DNA of 64,000 nucleotides from Nostoc calcicola FACHB-3891 (GCF_014697355.1 NZ_JACJRQ010000034.1:1-64000); one strand, 5' to 3'; positions 35,742 through 44,432 are shown, counted from the stretch's first letter. Notes: generated by a model from the letters alone, not told the origin. Numbers and translations are program-made.

Positions 35742-36002
35742 ATGCAACGGCCTAATCAACAAGAAACAGACAAATTTATTTCCCCTCGCAGTCGTTACTA
35801 TGGTCAGGTTAAGCCAGAAAACTTAGTGTTTAATGCAAACTTACAAGAATTTGCTCAAAAATTAGTTATTATCACTAGTTTAGAAACCAATGGGAAGCTC
35901 TCCGCTAATGATGCTTATAAGCAGATTAAATTACTTTGGAAACAATTGAAGCGCAGTAAAAAACAACTCTTAAATAGTAACGATCCACCAGTATCATTAT
36001 GA
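35742..36002 (+). CDS. Small conserved cyanobacterial protein (DUF7219-like)
   Basis: This protein of 86 residues starts at MQRPNQQETDKFISPRSRYYG. The open frame extends 19 codons upstream, but ATG at 35742 is preceded by GGAAGT at good spacing, and similar cyanobacterial proteins start with the PRSRYYG region close to the N-terminus. The C-terminal half is helical and Lys-rich (KLLWKQLKRSKKQLLNS). No signal or membrane segment is present. Function is unknown; the family name is from memory. Confidence 0.6.
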   Translation: MQRPNQQETDKFISPRSRYYGQVKPENLVFNANLQEFAQKLVIITSLETNGKLSANDAYKQIKLLWKQLKRSKKQLLNSNDPPVSL

Positions 36003-36024
36003 AATTACTCCCATTAATTAAAAA

Positions 36025-36044
36025 CCCCTCTTGGTTAGGAGGGG
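36025..36044 (+). terminator. Hairpin after the small protein gene
   Basis: CCCCTC (36025-36030) pairs with GAGGGG (36039-36044) around an 8-base loop, 22 bases after the stop. The following TAAAGTATTATTT is only weakly T-rich. Confidence 0.6.
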
Positions 36045-36111
36045 TAAAGTATTATTTAGTGTAATTAGAATTGACGCGCTTATCGCATCAAAATTGAATG
36101 CCTAGCAAATA

Positions 36112-36735
36112 TTAGTCAATGATTTGTGGACTAGGAACTTGGGCATCAATATCTGCCTGAGATAACGTAGGTAGCAACCAGTTACCTTCACCAGCTTTGA
36201 AAACTTTGGCAGGTGCAACATTCAATTCAATTGCACCAGTAGCTGGATTAGTTCTAGCAATAGACTGTGTACCATCGACAAACTTGACAGCAATGGGTTG
36301 GGTTAACTCTTGTACTTCAGTATTGGGACTTACAACTAACTGAGTACCTGCGGGTAGGTAGATACCATCACAATCCCAATCATCATCTGTAATTTGCCCT
36401 GCTGCTAAGAAGTAAAGTTGAGTTGGAGATTTTTTCGGTTTATTAGCGTAGATACCCAAAGTTTTACCGGTTTGATTAAAGCACTGCGCTCGTTTTCTGG
36501 CCGTTTCCATCACATACTTCTGAGACTGCAATTGTGATAGTCGGGCTTGAAATTGCTCAGGTGTATAGCCAGCTTGTTCAGGATTATCTTTCACAGTTAA
36601 AAGTTGATTGAGTTCCTGAGTTACCTCAGCATAATCAGTTCCTTTGGTGAAATCTTTGCCTGCCCAAGAAGGTTGAGCAATTGTCAGATTCACAATAAAC
36701 ACGAGGGCAACAAGAATAATTTTGATGAACTGCAT
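36112..36735 (-). CDS. Exported protein of unknown function
   Basis: This 207-residue protein has a clear signal peptide (MQFIKIILVALVFIVNLTIAQPSWAG, cleavage after PSWA). The mature part is soluble, with two Cys (RAQCFNQ and DDWDCDGIYLPAG) that could form a disulfide in the periplasm, and a run of short beta strands. No family was recognised. It is monocistronic; a gap of 380 bases to the DUF1003 gene holds nothing recognisable apart from AT-rich DNA. Confidence 0.75.
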   Translation of the reverse strand: MQFIKIILVALVFIVNLTIAQPSWAGKDFTKGTDYAEVTQELNQLLTVKDNPEQAGYTPEQFQARLSQLQSQKYVMETARKRAQCFNQTGKTLGIYANKPKKSPTQLYFLAAGQITDDDWDCDGIYLPAGTQLVVSPNTEVQELTQPIAVKFVDGTQSIARTNPATGAIELNVAPAKVFKAGEGNWLLPTLSQADIDAQVPSPQIID

Positions 36736-37115
36736 ATTTTTCTCCTTGGTTTGAGATTTTTACTAATCAGCTAATAAATTTCTTAGCTGGTTAACAGTTG
36801 AGTGAAAGAGTTAAAAAGCAAAATTATTGCCAAGCTAAGGAAGCTTTTTCAATGTTAACTTGCTATTGAATGAAGCGTGTAAATATAATATCTCCAATCC
36901 AATCGGTAAGCTGTATCTACTAGAAATGAAGTACAATAAGTCTAAATTTACTTTGCGAACTTCCTAATTCAAAGCAAATATTTTTTGTTGTCAAAAAACT
37001 TCAATAATCGCCTTGACTTAGCATCAGATATTCTAGCGTCTAACCTACAAATGGATCGATTCAAGTAAAATACAGCCTCTTATCTGCTAATCAAAAAAGT
37101 ATTTACGGCTGATTT

Positions 37116-37775
37116 TTAGTGACAAGTCATTTTTTCAACAGCTTTGTTATTGTCTCCAACTGCTTGAGCAACTGTAAAAGATTTATTGCTGGGAGGTTGT
37201 TTAGTAAATTTGCTATTAGTTTGGATATGCAAGCCCGGTAATAGAGCCACTTTAGCTTCTTTATCCTCTTTCGGAGTATGTACTAAAGTGACTTTAAGCT
37301 CATTGATAATTTGTTGCTGCTCTTTGATAATTTGAGTTAATTCATTGAGCTTTTGAGAGTGTAACTCATCCAATTTCTGATGTAGTAATTCTATATTTTG
37401 ACTAGCTTTAAGGTTGACTTGGTGGTCGATTTCGGCACTTCTGCGGTCAGTGTCAGACTGGCGATTCTGACTCATCAATACAATTGGCGCTGTGTAGGCT
37501 GAAGCAAATGAAAACACTAAGTTGAGCATGATGAACGGTGACTCGTCCCAGTGTGGAACTCCTGGTGTCAAGTTCATTCCCACCCATCCCGCCAAAATGG
37601 TACTTTGGCAAATCAGAAATTTCCAAGAGCCTACATGGTTTGCTAATTTATCAGCAAGCCGTTGTCCGTGCGTTAATTGCTCTATCGATGCGTTTGGAGC
37701 TTTCTGTGCAAGTTGAGTGTTTTGAAGTGCTTGTACATCAACGTTATTTGACAATATTTTTTCGCTTGTATTCAT
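37116..37775 (-). CDS. DUF1003 family membrane protein
   Basis: This 219-residue protein has the DUF1003 core: QRLADKLANHVGSWKFLICQSTILAGWVGMNL, then DESPFIMLNLVFSFASAYTAPIVLMSQNRQSDTDRRSAEIDHQVN. This gives two membrane helices with a short loop and a conserved polar exit. A coiled-coil region (about 125-165, LHQKLDELHSQKLNELTQIIKEQQQI) and a cytoplasmic or periplasmic tail ending in CH follow. The family is widespread and uncharacterised. A basis for any role here is lacking. Confidence 0.85.
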   Translation of the reverse strand: MNTSEKILSNNVDVQALQNTQLAQKAPNASIEQLTHGQRLADKLANHVGSWKFLICQSTILAGWVGMNLTPGVPHWDESPFIMLNLVFSFASAYTAPIVLMSQNRQSDTDRRSAEIDHQVNLKASQNIELLHQKLDELHSQKLNELTQIIKEQQQIINELKVTLVHTPKEDKEAKVALLPGLHIQTNSKFTKQPPSNKSFTVAQAVGDNNKAVEKMTCH

Positions 37776-38181
37776 GCTGCACCTGTTTAGTTAATTCAGT
37801 ATGTGTTTGGCTTAATACTTTAAAATTAAGCTTTCCCCCCGATAGAAGCAAATATTCTTTTTTTTTAAAACGATAAATAAAAATAATTGCTTGTGAGAAT
37901 ATTTGAAGCCAAGGGAGAATTTCAGCGATGTCTACGACGGGCTGCGCCTACGCAACTGGTAATGATTGCTCAAAATTACGCTCCAAACCCTCATTCGTTC
38001 GTCACCTGACCAGTAAATTGTTAAATAGCAATACATACTACGGTAATTCGATCGGAATACTGTATGATACTCTCAGTTCAACTCCCAGCACAGGAATGTT
38101 GCTATCAGAATGTTGGCAAAATTCCAAAGGAAACAGGCGAGTGTGAACACCACCCTACAGATCAAACTCTGGAGAACCTAA
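37776..38181. other. Intergenic region with one small dispersed repeat
   Basis: No gene is supported in this 406-base stretch. A small dispersed repeat, GCGATGTCTACGACGGGCTG and the following CGCCTACGC, occupies 37925-37953; open frames crossing it are by-products. The remainder is AT-rich promoter-side DNA for the TauD gene at 38182. Confidence 0.6.
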
Positions 38182-39144
38182 ATGGGCTACAAACATATAG
38201 AAGTTAAACCAGTTGCTGGTTTCATCGGTGCCGAAATCAGTAGCGTAGACCTTTCCCGTCCTCTTTCTGACGAGCAAGTCCAAGAAATCCGTAAAGCGTT
38301 ATTGAAATGGAAAGTTGTGTTCTTTCGTGGTCAGAACATCGATCATGCTGCCCAGGTTGAGTTCACATCTCGTTTCGGGGAAGTGACTTTCGCCCATCCC
38401 CTGGGAGAGCCTGAGCCAGTTCCGGGATTTCCACAGATTAAACCCGTAGATCGTAAGCTCTATGAGAAGCAGTACGGTTTTCGCACTGGTGGTCCTTGGC
38501 ATACAGATGTAACGGCAGCTATTAACCCACCAGCAGGGTCAATTTTACGCGCCGTTAATGTCCCCAGCTTCGGTGGTGACACCCAGTGGAGTAATCTTGT
38601 GGCAGCTTATGAGGGACTGTCAGCACCCATAAAGGCGCTAGCAGATACATTAAAAGCTGAACATCGCTTTAATGGGGGTGGACATCAGCCCCGCAATAGC
38701 AAGTTCGCCGATCGCATTGCTGTCAATCCCCTGGTTTCTATCCACCCAGTCGTCAGGGTTCATCCTGAGACTGGCGAACGTGCGTTGTTTGTGAACCCCG
38801 GCTTCACCTCGCACATTATTGACGTGTCACCCCAAGAGAGCAAGCTGTTACTTGAGTTGTTCTTCAACCAAATCACCAAGCCTGCCTACACCACCCGTTT
38901 CCGTTGGAACAATGGTGATATCGCGTTCTGGGATAACCGCGCCACTGTGCATTTAGCTCCTCAAGATTTAGATCGTTTGGATGTGGAGCGTGTCCTCTAT
39001 CGCACCACCATTACCGGCGATATTCCAGTTGGGGTTGATGGTTTCCGCTCCGAAGTGGTTCAAGGTGAGGTGTTCAACGCAGAAGTACCAACCGTCTTCA
39101 AGCAGAAAGCTGAGTCTAAGGAAGCGGAACCAGTGCTTTCGTAA
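38182..39144 (+). CDS. TauD/TfdA family 2-oxoglutarate-dependent dioxygenase
   Basis: This 320-residue oxygenase has H107-x-D109 (PWHTDVT), the distal His257 (ATVHLAP) and Arg274 (YRTTI) that binds 2-oxoglutarate. N-terminal KPVAGFIGAEISSVDLSRPL and the VVFFRGQ strand are standard for the taurine/alkylsulfonate/sulfate-ester dioxygenases, which release sulfite or sulfate from organosulfur compounds using Fe(II). Its neighbours are sbpA upstream and a sulfonate-type binding protein downstream, supporting a sulfur-scavenging role. A second related gene immediately downstream is broken. The exact sulfonate or sulfate-ester substrate cannot be read. Confidence 0.92.
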   Translation: MGYKHIEVKPVAGFIGAEISSVDLSRPLSDEQVQEIRKALLKWKVVFFRGQNIDHAAQVEFTSRFGEVTFAHPLGEPEPVPGFPQIKPVDRKLYEKQYGFRTGGPWHTDVTAAINPPAGSILRAVNVPSFGGDTQWSNLVAAYEGLSAPIKALADTLKAEHRFNGGGHQPRNSKFADRIAVNPLVSIHPVVRVHPETGERALFVNPGFTSHIIDVSPQESKLLLELFFNQITKPAYTTRFRWNNGDIAFWDNRATVHLAPQDLDRLDVERVLYRTTITGDIPVGVDGFRSEVVQGEVFNAEVPTVFKQKAESKEAEPVLS

Positions 39145-39446
39145 AGCTGAGTTCTGTTAGCTTTTTTCAGGGCAGTGCTGAGTAAATCTGCTCTTTGTCG
39201 AGCAACTGCCCTCAAATCCAAGGGTGTGGGGTAATTGGTGGGGACTTGAACCCGCTATCAATTAGAGACCACCAAATCTGAGATTTCGGTGGAGGCTTTG
39301 ACCCGTACCCCTCCGGGGAAGCAAGGCTGGGCGTAGCGTCTCGTAAAGAAGGTTGGTTTTCGAGCAGTGCATAAAAATACAATTTTTTCCCCCCACACCC
39401 TGCACCCTACACCCTCGTATATTTACAAATCCAAGGAGACCCGATC
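39145..39446. other. Intergenic region with small repeats
   Basis: The 302 bases between the two TauD genes contain a hairpin (CCACC...GGTGG around 39270-39293), a dispersed repeat with GGGCGTAGCGTCTCGTAAAG near 39329-39348, and ACACCCTGCACCCTACACCC just before the second gene. No gene is supported. Confidence 0.6.
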
Positions 39447-39572
39447 GTGACACTCACAGCAAGTCGGATTGAGATTACACCCACCAAAGCGGCTCTTGGT
39501 GCTGTTATTAGCGGAGTCGATGCCAGTCGTTCTGGTGAACCAGAGGTGATTCTGCAACTAAAGCAGGCATGG

Positions 39573-39604
39573 CGCGTAGACGCGAAGCGGCTTGTCGTAG
39601 ACAT
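39573..39604. repeat. 32-bp small dispersed repeat inserted in the TauD-like gene
   Basis: CGCGTAGACGCGAAGCGGCT plus the following TGTCGTAGACAT is inserted between the TGG codon (39570-39572) and the CGC codon at 39605. It is related to the copy at 37925-37953 (GTCTACGAC ... CGCC). Its length is not a multiple of three, so it causes the frameshift. Confidence 0.8.
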
Positions 39605-39739
39605 CGCCACATCCTCATCTTTAAAAACCAGACATTAACTGATGACCAGTTGTTAGCCTTTGCCAATTACTTTGGCGATATTCTTCAGCAGCCTGCTTAC
39701 GTTCGCAAAGGAGAAACAGAAGAATACCTGCCACCCCTA

Positions 39740-39990
39740 GTAGTTCGCCAAGGAAACTTTGCGGGGTAAAGGGTAAGGGGTAAAGGGAAAAGGTTTTGAT
39801 TCTTTCCCCCTTACCCTTTACCCTTTTCCCAGTCCAAACCTAGCAATTTTGGGTTGGCAGACCACTAGTAGTTCGCCAAGTGAACTTAGCGGGGTAAAGG
39901 GGAAAGGGGAAAGGTTTTAAATCCCTTACCCTTTACCCCTTCCCCTTTCCCCAGCCCTCACCCAGCATTGTTGCCTTGCCAGACTACTAG
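39740..39990. repeat. Two tandem MITE-like elements, about 122-128 bp each
   Basis: Each copy begins AGTAGTTCGCCAAG and ends TTGGCAGAC(C)ACT or TTGCCAGACTACT, an imperfect inverted repeat with the start. Copy boundaries lie at about 39740, 39868 and 39990. Inside each, GGGTAAAGGG-type purine tracts face CCCTTTACCC-type pyrimidine tracts, so each copy folds into a long hairpin. The two copies differ at scattered positions, which argues for two separate insertions or an older duplication. Confidence 0.75.
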
Positions 39991-40750
39991 TTCTGACTCT
40001 GGCAAATGCCGCTGCTCAAGAGAGTTCAGTCAATATCCGACCGAACTATCAGGAACTTTTACCCCACATCGATCACTACTGGCTTCCTGTGCCATCTAGC
40101 GGTTCCTTCCTATACGCAGTAGAAGTACCTGAAAATGGCCCCGATACCTATTGGGTGAATTTGGCTCAGGCTTACGAAGAGTTAGATGATGCGACCAAAG
40201 AACAAATTGCTGGCTTGCAGATACGCTACTTTAACTTTTATGGCAGCAAGGATCGAGATGAGTATGGTGAGCCTAAATATGCAGCTGGTCGGGCAGTTGA
40301 ACCCGGCGAACGAGTTGCGATTCATCCTCTGGTTCGCACTCACCCAGATACCGGCAAAAAAATCCTTTTCTTCAACGCTGCTAGCGATGTAGACATTCTG
40401 GATTATGACCATGCGGAAGGAGCAAAACTAATTGCGCGGTTGCAAGAGCATATTAAGCAACCCCGGTTTGCCTATCGGCATCAGTGGAGCAAGGGCGACC
40501 TGCTTTATTGGGATAACCAGGCAACGGCTCACTACCGTCCTGAATTTGATGCCAATGCAACCCGTATTCTGAAACGGGTCAGCCTTCGAGGTAGCCGTCC
40601 ATTCTAAAGTTCAGCTAGCTAACATTTGTAGATTATTTCAGATACAAAGCTTTTCTCCCTTTTCTCCCTTTTCTCTTAGGGAGAAAAGGTAGTACAACAC
40701 TGCCTAAATTTTTGCCTAAAGATGTCAACATCAATATCAAATGACCAGTT

Positions 40751-41815
40751 ATGAGAAAAGTGCAAATTGGCAAATATTCGATATCCAGACGTGATTTACT
40801 CTACGCCTTCTATGGATTAGTTTCTTTTACGACTTTAGCCAGTTGTGGTACAAACAAGGCCAGTATCGGCAATAGCAATGCTAGTAACACTAATATTAAA
40901 AGCAGTAGCAGCACAAAGGTTGTTCGCCTTGGCTACCAAGTTTCAGGGGATCTAACTCATGAAAAAGGTGCGATCGAAAAACGTTTGGCTCCTCAAGGAA
41001 TAGGTGTGAATTGGTATCAATTTGTGTCCGGTCCACCGCTCTTAGAAGCCTTAAATGTGGGTAGTATCGACATGGGGCCAACCGGTGAAACACCACCAAT
41101 TTTTGCCCAGGCTGCTGGTACCAATTTGATCTATGTAGTTAACACCCCACCAGGTACTGGAGAAGGTTCTGCGATTATCGTGTTAAAGGATTCTGCTATC
41201 AAAACATTGGCAGATATTAAAGGTAAAAAAGTTGCTTATTCTAGAGGTACAGCTCAGACCTTTTTTGTGGTAAAAGCTTTGGAACAGGTCGGGCTGACAA
41301 TTAGTGATATTGAATCAGTAAACTTACCTGTTGCAGATGGCAGAGCAGCATTTCTCAACAAGACCGTTGATGCTTTTGTAGAAGGCGATCCGAATCTGAT
41401 TAAGCTCCAGCGCGAAGGTAGTATCCGTATTTTGCGAAACGCACAAGGAATTAATACACCAGGGGGTTATTACTTGGCTTCACGAGATTTTGCCACTAAT
41501 AATGCTGACCTCCTAAAAGCAATTTTGTCAGAGTACTATCAGATTGGGCAGTGGGCAAATAAAAATAGGCGCGCAGCTGCCGAAATCCTTGCCCCAAAGG
41601 TCAAGACTGACGTGGATACTATGGAGTTAACGCTGACGAGAAGAAAGTATGACATGAGACCGATCACTGAGGAAGTGATTAACGCTCAACAAAAGGTTGC
41701 GGATCTTCTATATCAACTGAAAGTCGTGCCGAAACTAGTCGATATTCGAGGAGCAACTCTAACCGCCCAACAGTATGCAGCGATTACACCGGATGTTATT
41801 AGGAATAAAGCTTAA
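40751..41815 (+). CDS. Aliphatic sulfonate ABC transporter substrate-binding protein (SsuA-like)
   Basis: This 354-residue lipoprotein has a twin-arginine-like segment (SISRRDLLYAF) followed by a hydrophobic stretch and lipobox TLASC (Cys near 32). The mature part has the SsuA/NMT1 pattern: VVRLGYQVSGDL, EALNVGSIDMGPTGETPPIFAQAAG, VYVVNTPPGTGEGSAIIV, LADIKGKKVAYSRGTAQTFFVVKALEQVGL and GRAAFLNKTVDAFVEGDP. It should bind sulfonates or sulfate esters for the TauD-type oxygenase encoded upstream. No SsuB or SsuC partner is adjacent. It is followed by a strong hairpin. Confidence 0.9.
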   Translation: MRKVQIGKYSISRRDLLYAFYGLVSFTTLASCGTNKASIGNSNASNTNIKSSSSTKVVRLGYQVSGDLTHEKGAIEKRLAPQGIGVNWYQFVSGPPLLEALNVGSIDMGPTGETPPIFAQAAGTNLIYVVNTPPGTGEGSAIIVLKDSAIKTLADIKGKKVAYSRGTAQTFFVVKALEQVGLTISDIESVNLPVADGRAAFLNKTVDAFVEGDPNLIKLQREGSIRILRNAQGINTPGGYYLASRDFATNNADLLKAILSEYYQIGQWANKNRRAAAEILAPKVKTDVDTMELTLTRRKYDMRPITEEVINAQQKVADLLYQLKVVPKLVDIRGATLTAQQYAAITPDVIRNKA

Positions 41816-41973
41816 TTTTTGACAGGCTGGCTACAAAATAGAGAGCTGCTAGTTAAGGATAATTGTAGGTTGGCTTGAGAAATGAAACCCAACCTACGCA
41901 AAATCAAGCTTTTAGCTCTAAGTAAACGATATTAATTTTGAATTGAGTTTATTTAATAATGTATAAAACCCTT

Positions 41974-42004
41974 ACGCAACAGTAATTACAAATTACTGTT
42001 GCGT
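41974..42004. terminator. 14-bp perfect stem between convergent genes
   Basis: ACGCAACAGTAATT (41974-41987) and AATTACTGTTGCGT (41991-42004) form a perfect 14-bp stem with a 3-base loop. It lies between the convergent sulfonate-binding-protein and RlmJ-like genes and reaches within 7 bases of the latter's stop. It may terminate transcription in both directions. Confidence 0.7.
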
Positions 42005-42010
42005 TACTAG

Positions 42011-42880
42011 TTATATTTCTATCTCAAATTCATCGAATATTAACTGTCCAGGATACTTGCCAAACATAGTAGAGTTTTGATAAATATTTGTAATTTCTAG
42101 CGCTATTTCTTTAAAATATTGCTGACTAATATTACTCAAGTTGCCAATAAGAATTCCACACCCTAATACTCCAGGATTTACATCTAAAATACTTTCATCA
42201 AGTAAAATTGACCTGAGTTCAATTCCTTGTAAGCGTGTTCTGCTACCTATGCCTGTCTGCTTTTGGAAGCCATTATGCAAATTTTCTCTTTCTTGAAAGG
42301 TGTTAAATCCATACCAAAGCATTCCCATAATACCCTGTCTCATTGCTCTTACAAAAGCATCAAAATAAGAATTACCGTTGGCATTTTTTTCGTGAATTAA
42401 GTAAGGATCGACATGAATAAAATCATGGGGGGTTAAATTTTCAATCATACTTATCAGTCCATTGATAGAATCTTCATTTCTACAATTAACCTGTTGAGCA
42501 ATATTTAGCTTTTTGGCATACTCTGCTATTTCTTTTAAGCACGCTTGCTCAATATCAAAAAACACAAAATTTTTCGCCGTACCTTTTAATATATTTAATG
42601 CCAAAGCTGGTGAACCCAGATATTTTGATAAGCCACTCTTTTTCTCAGATATACTGCTTAATACTCTCCAATAAGCAGATTGCTGAAGTAACTGAGATTT
42701 TTGAATATTTTTTTCTACATGGAGAATTCCGTATTGTTGTTCAAAAGAGGCTGTAAGTTGGTATTCTGGATAAGCAGAATTTGTTTCAATATAGTTAGCC
42801 GGTTGCTCGATAATTAAAAATTCACACAAAGGAATATGCTTCCAGATATCTCCAATTCTTCCAAAATGCCTGTAGCTCAT
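42011..42880 (-). CDS. RlmJ-like (ComJ/DUF519) methyltransferase-family protein, divergent
   Basis: This 289-residue protein resembles RlmJ, which methylates A2030 of 23S rRNA. The N-terminus MSYRHFGRIGDIWKH aligns in pattern with LSYRH...GN...D..KH of RlmJ. FIHVDPYLI near residue 155 could be the catalytic DPP(Y/F) motif with one Pro missing, and MRQGIMGMLWYGF matches the W.. LWYP strand. It differs in many conserved spots, so it may methylate another substrate or have lost activity. It stands alone: convergent with the SsuA-like gene and divergent from the next gene. Confidence 0.5.
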   Translation of the reverse strand: MSYRHFGRIGDIWKHIPLCEFLIIEQPANYIETNSAYPEYQLTASFEQQYGILHVEKNIQKSQLLQQSAYWRVLSSISEKKSGLSKYLGSPALALNILKGTAKNFVFFDIEQACLKEIAEYAKKLNIAQQVNCRNEDSINGLISMIENLTPHDFIHVDPYLIHEKNANGNSYFDAFVRAMRQGIMGMLWYGFNTFQERENLHNGFQKQTGIGSRTRLQGIELRSILLDESILDVNPGVLGCGILIGNLSNISQQYFKEIALEITNIYQNSTMFGKYPGQLIFDEFEIEI

Positions 42881-43142
42881 AATTGGCTAAATTTATTAGA
42901 ATTATTATCTAACTATATATTTTAGTAATTTGTTGCCCAAAATAGCTCCTGTTATGTTACTTTCCTTGGATAGAAAGATGTAACCCTTACCAGGTAAGAG
43001 CTTTAGTTTAAAACAATGATTATATCTATAATATTAGAAAATAAACCCACAAATCTAATCTCAGTCTGAGTGTTAAAAATTGCCTTCGATTTTTGTTTTT
43101 TTACTGTAATGTGAGAAAAAGATTTGACTGAAAAACTGCTAT

Positions 43143-44117
43143 ATGCCAGACAAAATTATTGAGCGCATTCTTGCTGCGGCCGATACTCCAGACCTTCTTG
43201 ATATATTGACAAATCGCCTGAGTTTGTCAGACTTACAATCTCTTCTACTTGAAGTTTATCGCCAACGCGCAGCTTCCCTCACACCTAGCGACATCTTAAA
43301 GCAGTATGAAAACAATCGCTTTGTAGTGCCGTCGCAAGTAGATCCCCAACAACAACTTGAATTCGATCGCCTTGCTTATTCCGTTCTTCCACCAGGGTTT
43401 GAGGCGCTAGAACTTTCGCCCGTTTCTCCACTGGGTACAAACTCTGTCGTAGCGACAGTTAACCAAAACAAGGTACTGTCCACCATTCGCAATACTGAAG
43501 TGACTGCGGACGTAACAAATGTTCTGGCGTTAGAGTGTGCAAAGCGCAGACGAGCTTCTGCTCCCCATACACGCACCCATGAAATGATAAAATTGTGTGC
43601 TAGTCATCGTGTGTTACGCACCCAGCAAGTAAATGGGCCAAATTTATTCCAGCATTTTCGTTTACTGGGTCTTTGTACCGCTGGACGTGATACAGGTTCT
43701 TATCGTTTTGAGATTGATGCCCTCATAGAACATTTGGAATTCTATTTCCGGCTATTTGAAGCAGCTAACCATAGTGGGTTTGCGATGGCTACGCCCAACC
43801 CAGGCATCGCAGATGTGCGGGTCTCGTTAACCGCGTTTGATAAAATTCGCTACAATGCGCTTCAAGCCTCCGTACTCGAAAAACTAGCCACCCAATATCC
43901 ACAAGTTACCTTCGCATTCGATCGAGAGCGTGAAACTGGTCGTGGCTATTATGATAGTGCTGGATTCCATATCTATGGTTGTGACTCATCAGGAACAGAA
44001 TATTTCCTTGTAGATGGTGGGTTTACCGATTGGACTCAACAATTACTGAATAACAAAAAAGAACGGTTGCTCATTAGTGGGATTGGAAGTGAAAGGTTTG
44101 TCCTCTGCTTTAAATAA
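43143..44117 (+). CDS. Unrecognised protein with a possible class II synthetase-like fold
   Basis: This 324-residue soluble protein has a helical N-terminus (about 1-60) and then a segment PVSPLGTNSVVATVNQNKVLSTIRNTEV. It continues with FQHFRLLGLCTAGRDTG and a C-terminal LISGIGSERFVLCF. The last resembles motif 3 (GxGxER) of class II aminoacyl-tRNA synthetases and their relatives HisZ and BirA, and FRLLGLCTAG could be the motif 2 strand. No anticodon-binding domain is present. The function cannot be named. It is monocistronic, with its own 262-base upstream region and a MITE-like element downstream. Confidence 0.6.
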   Translation: MPDKIIERILAAADTPDLLDILTNRLSLSDLQSLLLEVYRQRAASLTPSDILKQYENNRFVVPSQVDPQQQLEFDRLAYSVLPPGFEALELSPVSPLGTNSVVATVNQNKVLSTIRNTEVTADVTNVLALECAKRRRASAPHTRTHEMIKLCASHRVLRTQQVNGPNLFQHFRLLGLCTAGRDTGSYRFEIDALIEHLEFYFRLFEAANHSGFAMATPNPGIADVRVSLTAFDKIRYNALQASVLEKLATQYPQVTFAFDRERETGRGYYDSAGFHIYGCDSSGTEYFLVDGGFTDWTQQLLNNKKERLLISGIGSERFVLCFK

Positions 44118-44213
44118 CAAGTTCAGATGCATTTAGCTTTTTATTAAAAACTAGCCAGTAATAACCCAAGTTGCTAATTATTCTTCCGAGAGGCTGTCGT
44201 TGTGGAAGACAAT

Positions 44214-44365
44214 AGACTTCTTGCATAAGTCGGGAAAAGGGGAAGGTGGGGCCCCCTCTGGGGATAAGGGGCGGGGGGAAGGGGAAAAAGTTCTGTATTG
44301 TCCCCTTTGCCTTTAACCTTTACCCTTTTCCCCCCTCTTGCAAAAAGCACTTTTGCAAGAGGTCT
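44214..44365. repeat. MITE-like element, 152 bp, with 17-bp terminal inverted repeats
   Basis: AGACTTCTTGCATAAGT (44214-44230) and ACTTTTGCAAGAGGTCT (44349-44365) match at 15 of 17 inverted positions, and TA dinucleotides flank the ends. The interior holds G-rich then C-rich heptamer-like tracts but no gene. It fits a non-autonomous transposon remnant between the 43143 gene and pstB. Confidence 0.65.
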
Positions 44366-44432
44366 AATAACTCTACAATATCAGCCCTCTATCTTCATAC
44401 TCAGAAAATGAGCTTTCTTACCAGTTATGGAT

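Larger units (their letters stand above)
39447..40607 (+). pseudogene. TauD-like dioxygenase gene disrupted by three small repeat insertions
   Basis: The pieces join into one TauD-like protein. Codons 1-42 (39447-39572, ending LKQAW) are followed by a 32-base dispersed repeat (39573-39604) that shifts the frame. The protein resumes at 39605 (RHILIFKNQTLTDDQLLAFA) and runs to PPLVV at 39745. Two tandem MITE-like copies then intervene, with in-frame stops, and the protein resumes near 39993 (LTLANAAAQESSVNIRPN) to the stop at 40607. The metal ligands survive (HID in LLPHIDHYW, His in ATAHYRP, Arg in LKRVSLRG). Removing the inserts would restore about 290 residues. The last piece alone, from an ATG at 40089, lacks the HxD and should be inactive. 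Confidence 0.88.

Noticed and set aside
37928..38146. Plus-strand open frame upstream of the TauD-like gene
   Set aside because: It begins inside a small dispersed repeat and has no domain-like content.
40089..40607. Treating the last TauD-like piece as an independent gene
   Set aside because: It lacks the N-terminal third including the HxD motif (at about 40066-40074) and is better explained as part of the broken gene.
43143..44117. Calling this gene hisZ or a tRNA synthetase
   Set aside because: Only short motif-like segments match; the overall pattern is too weak for a named assignment.
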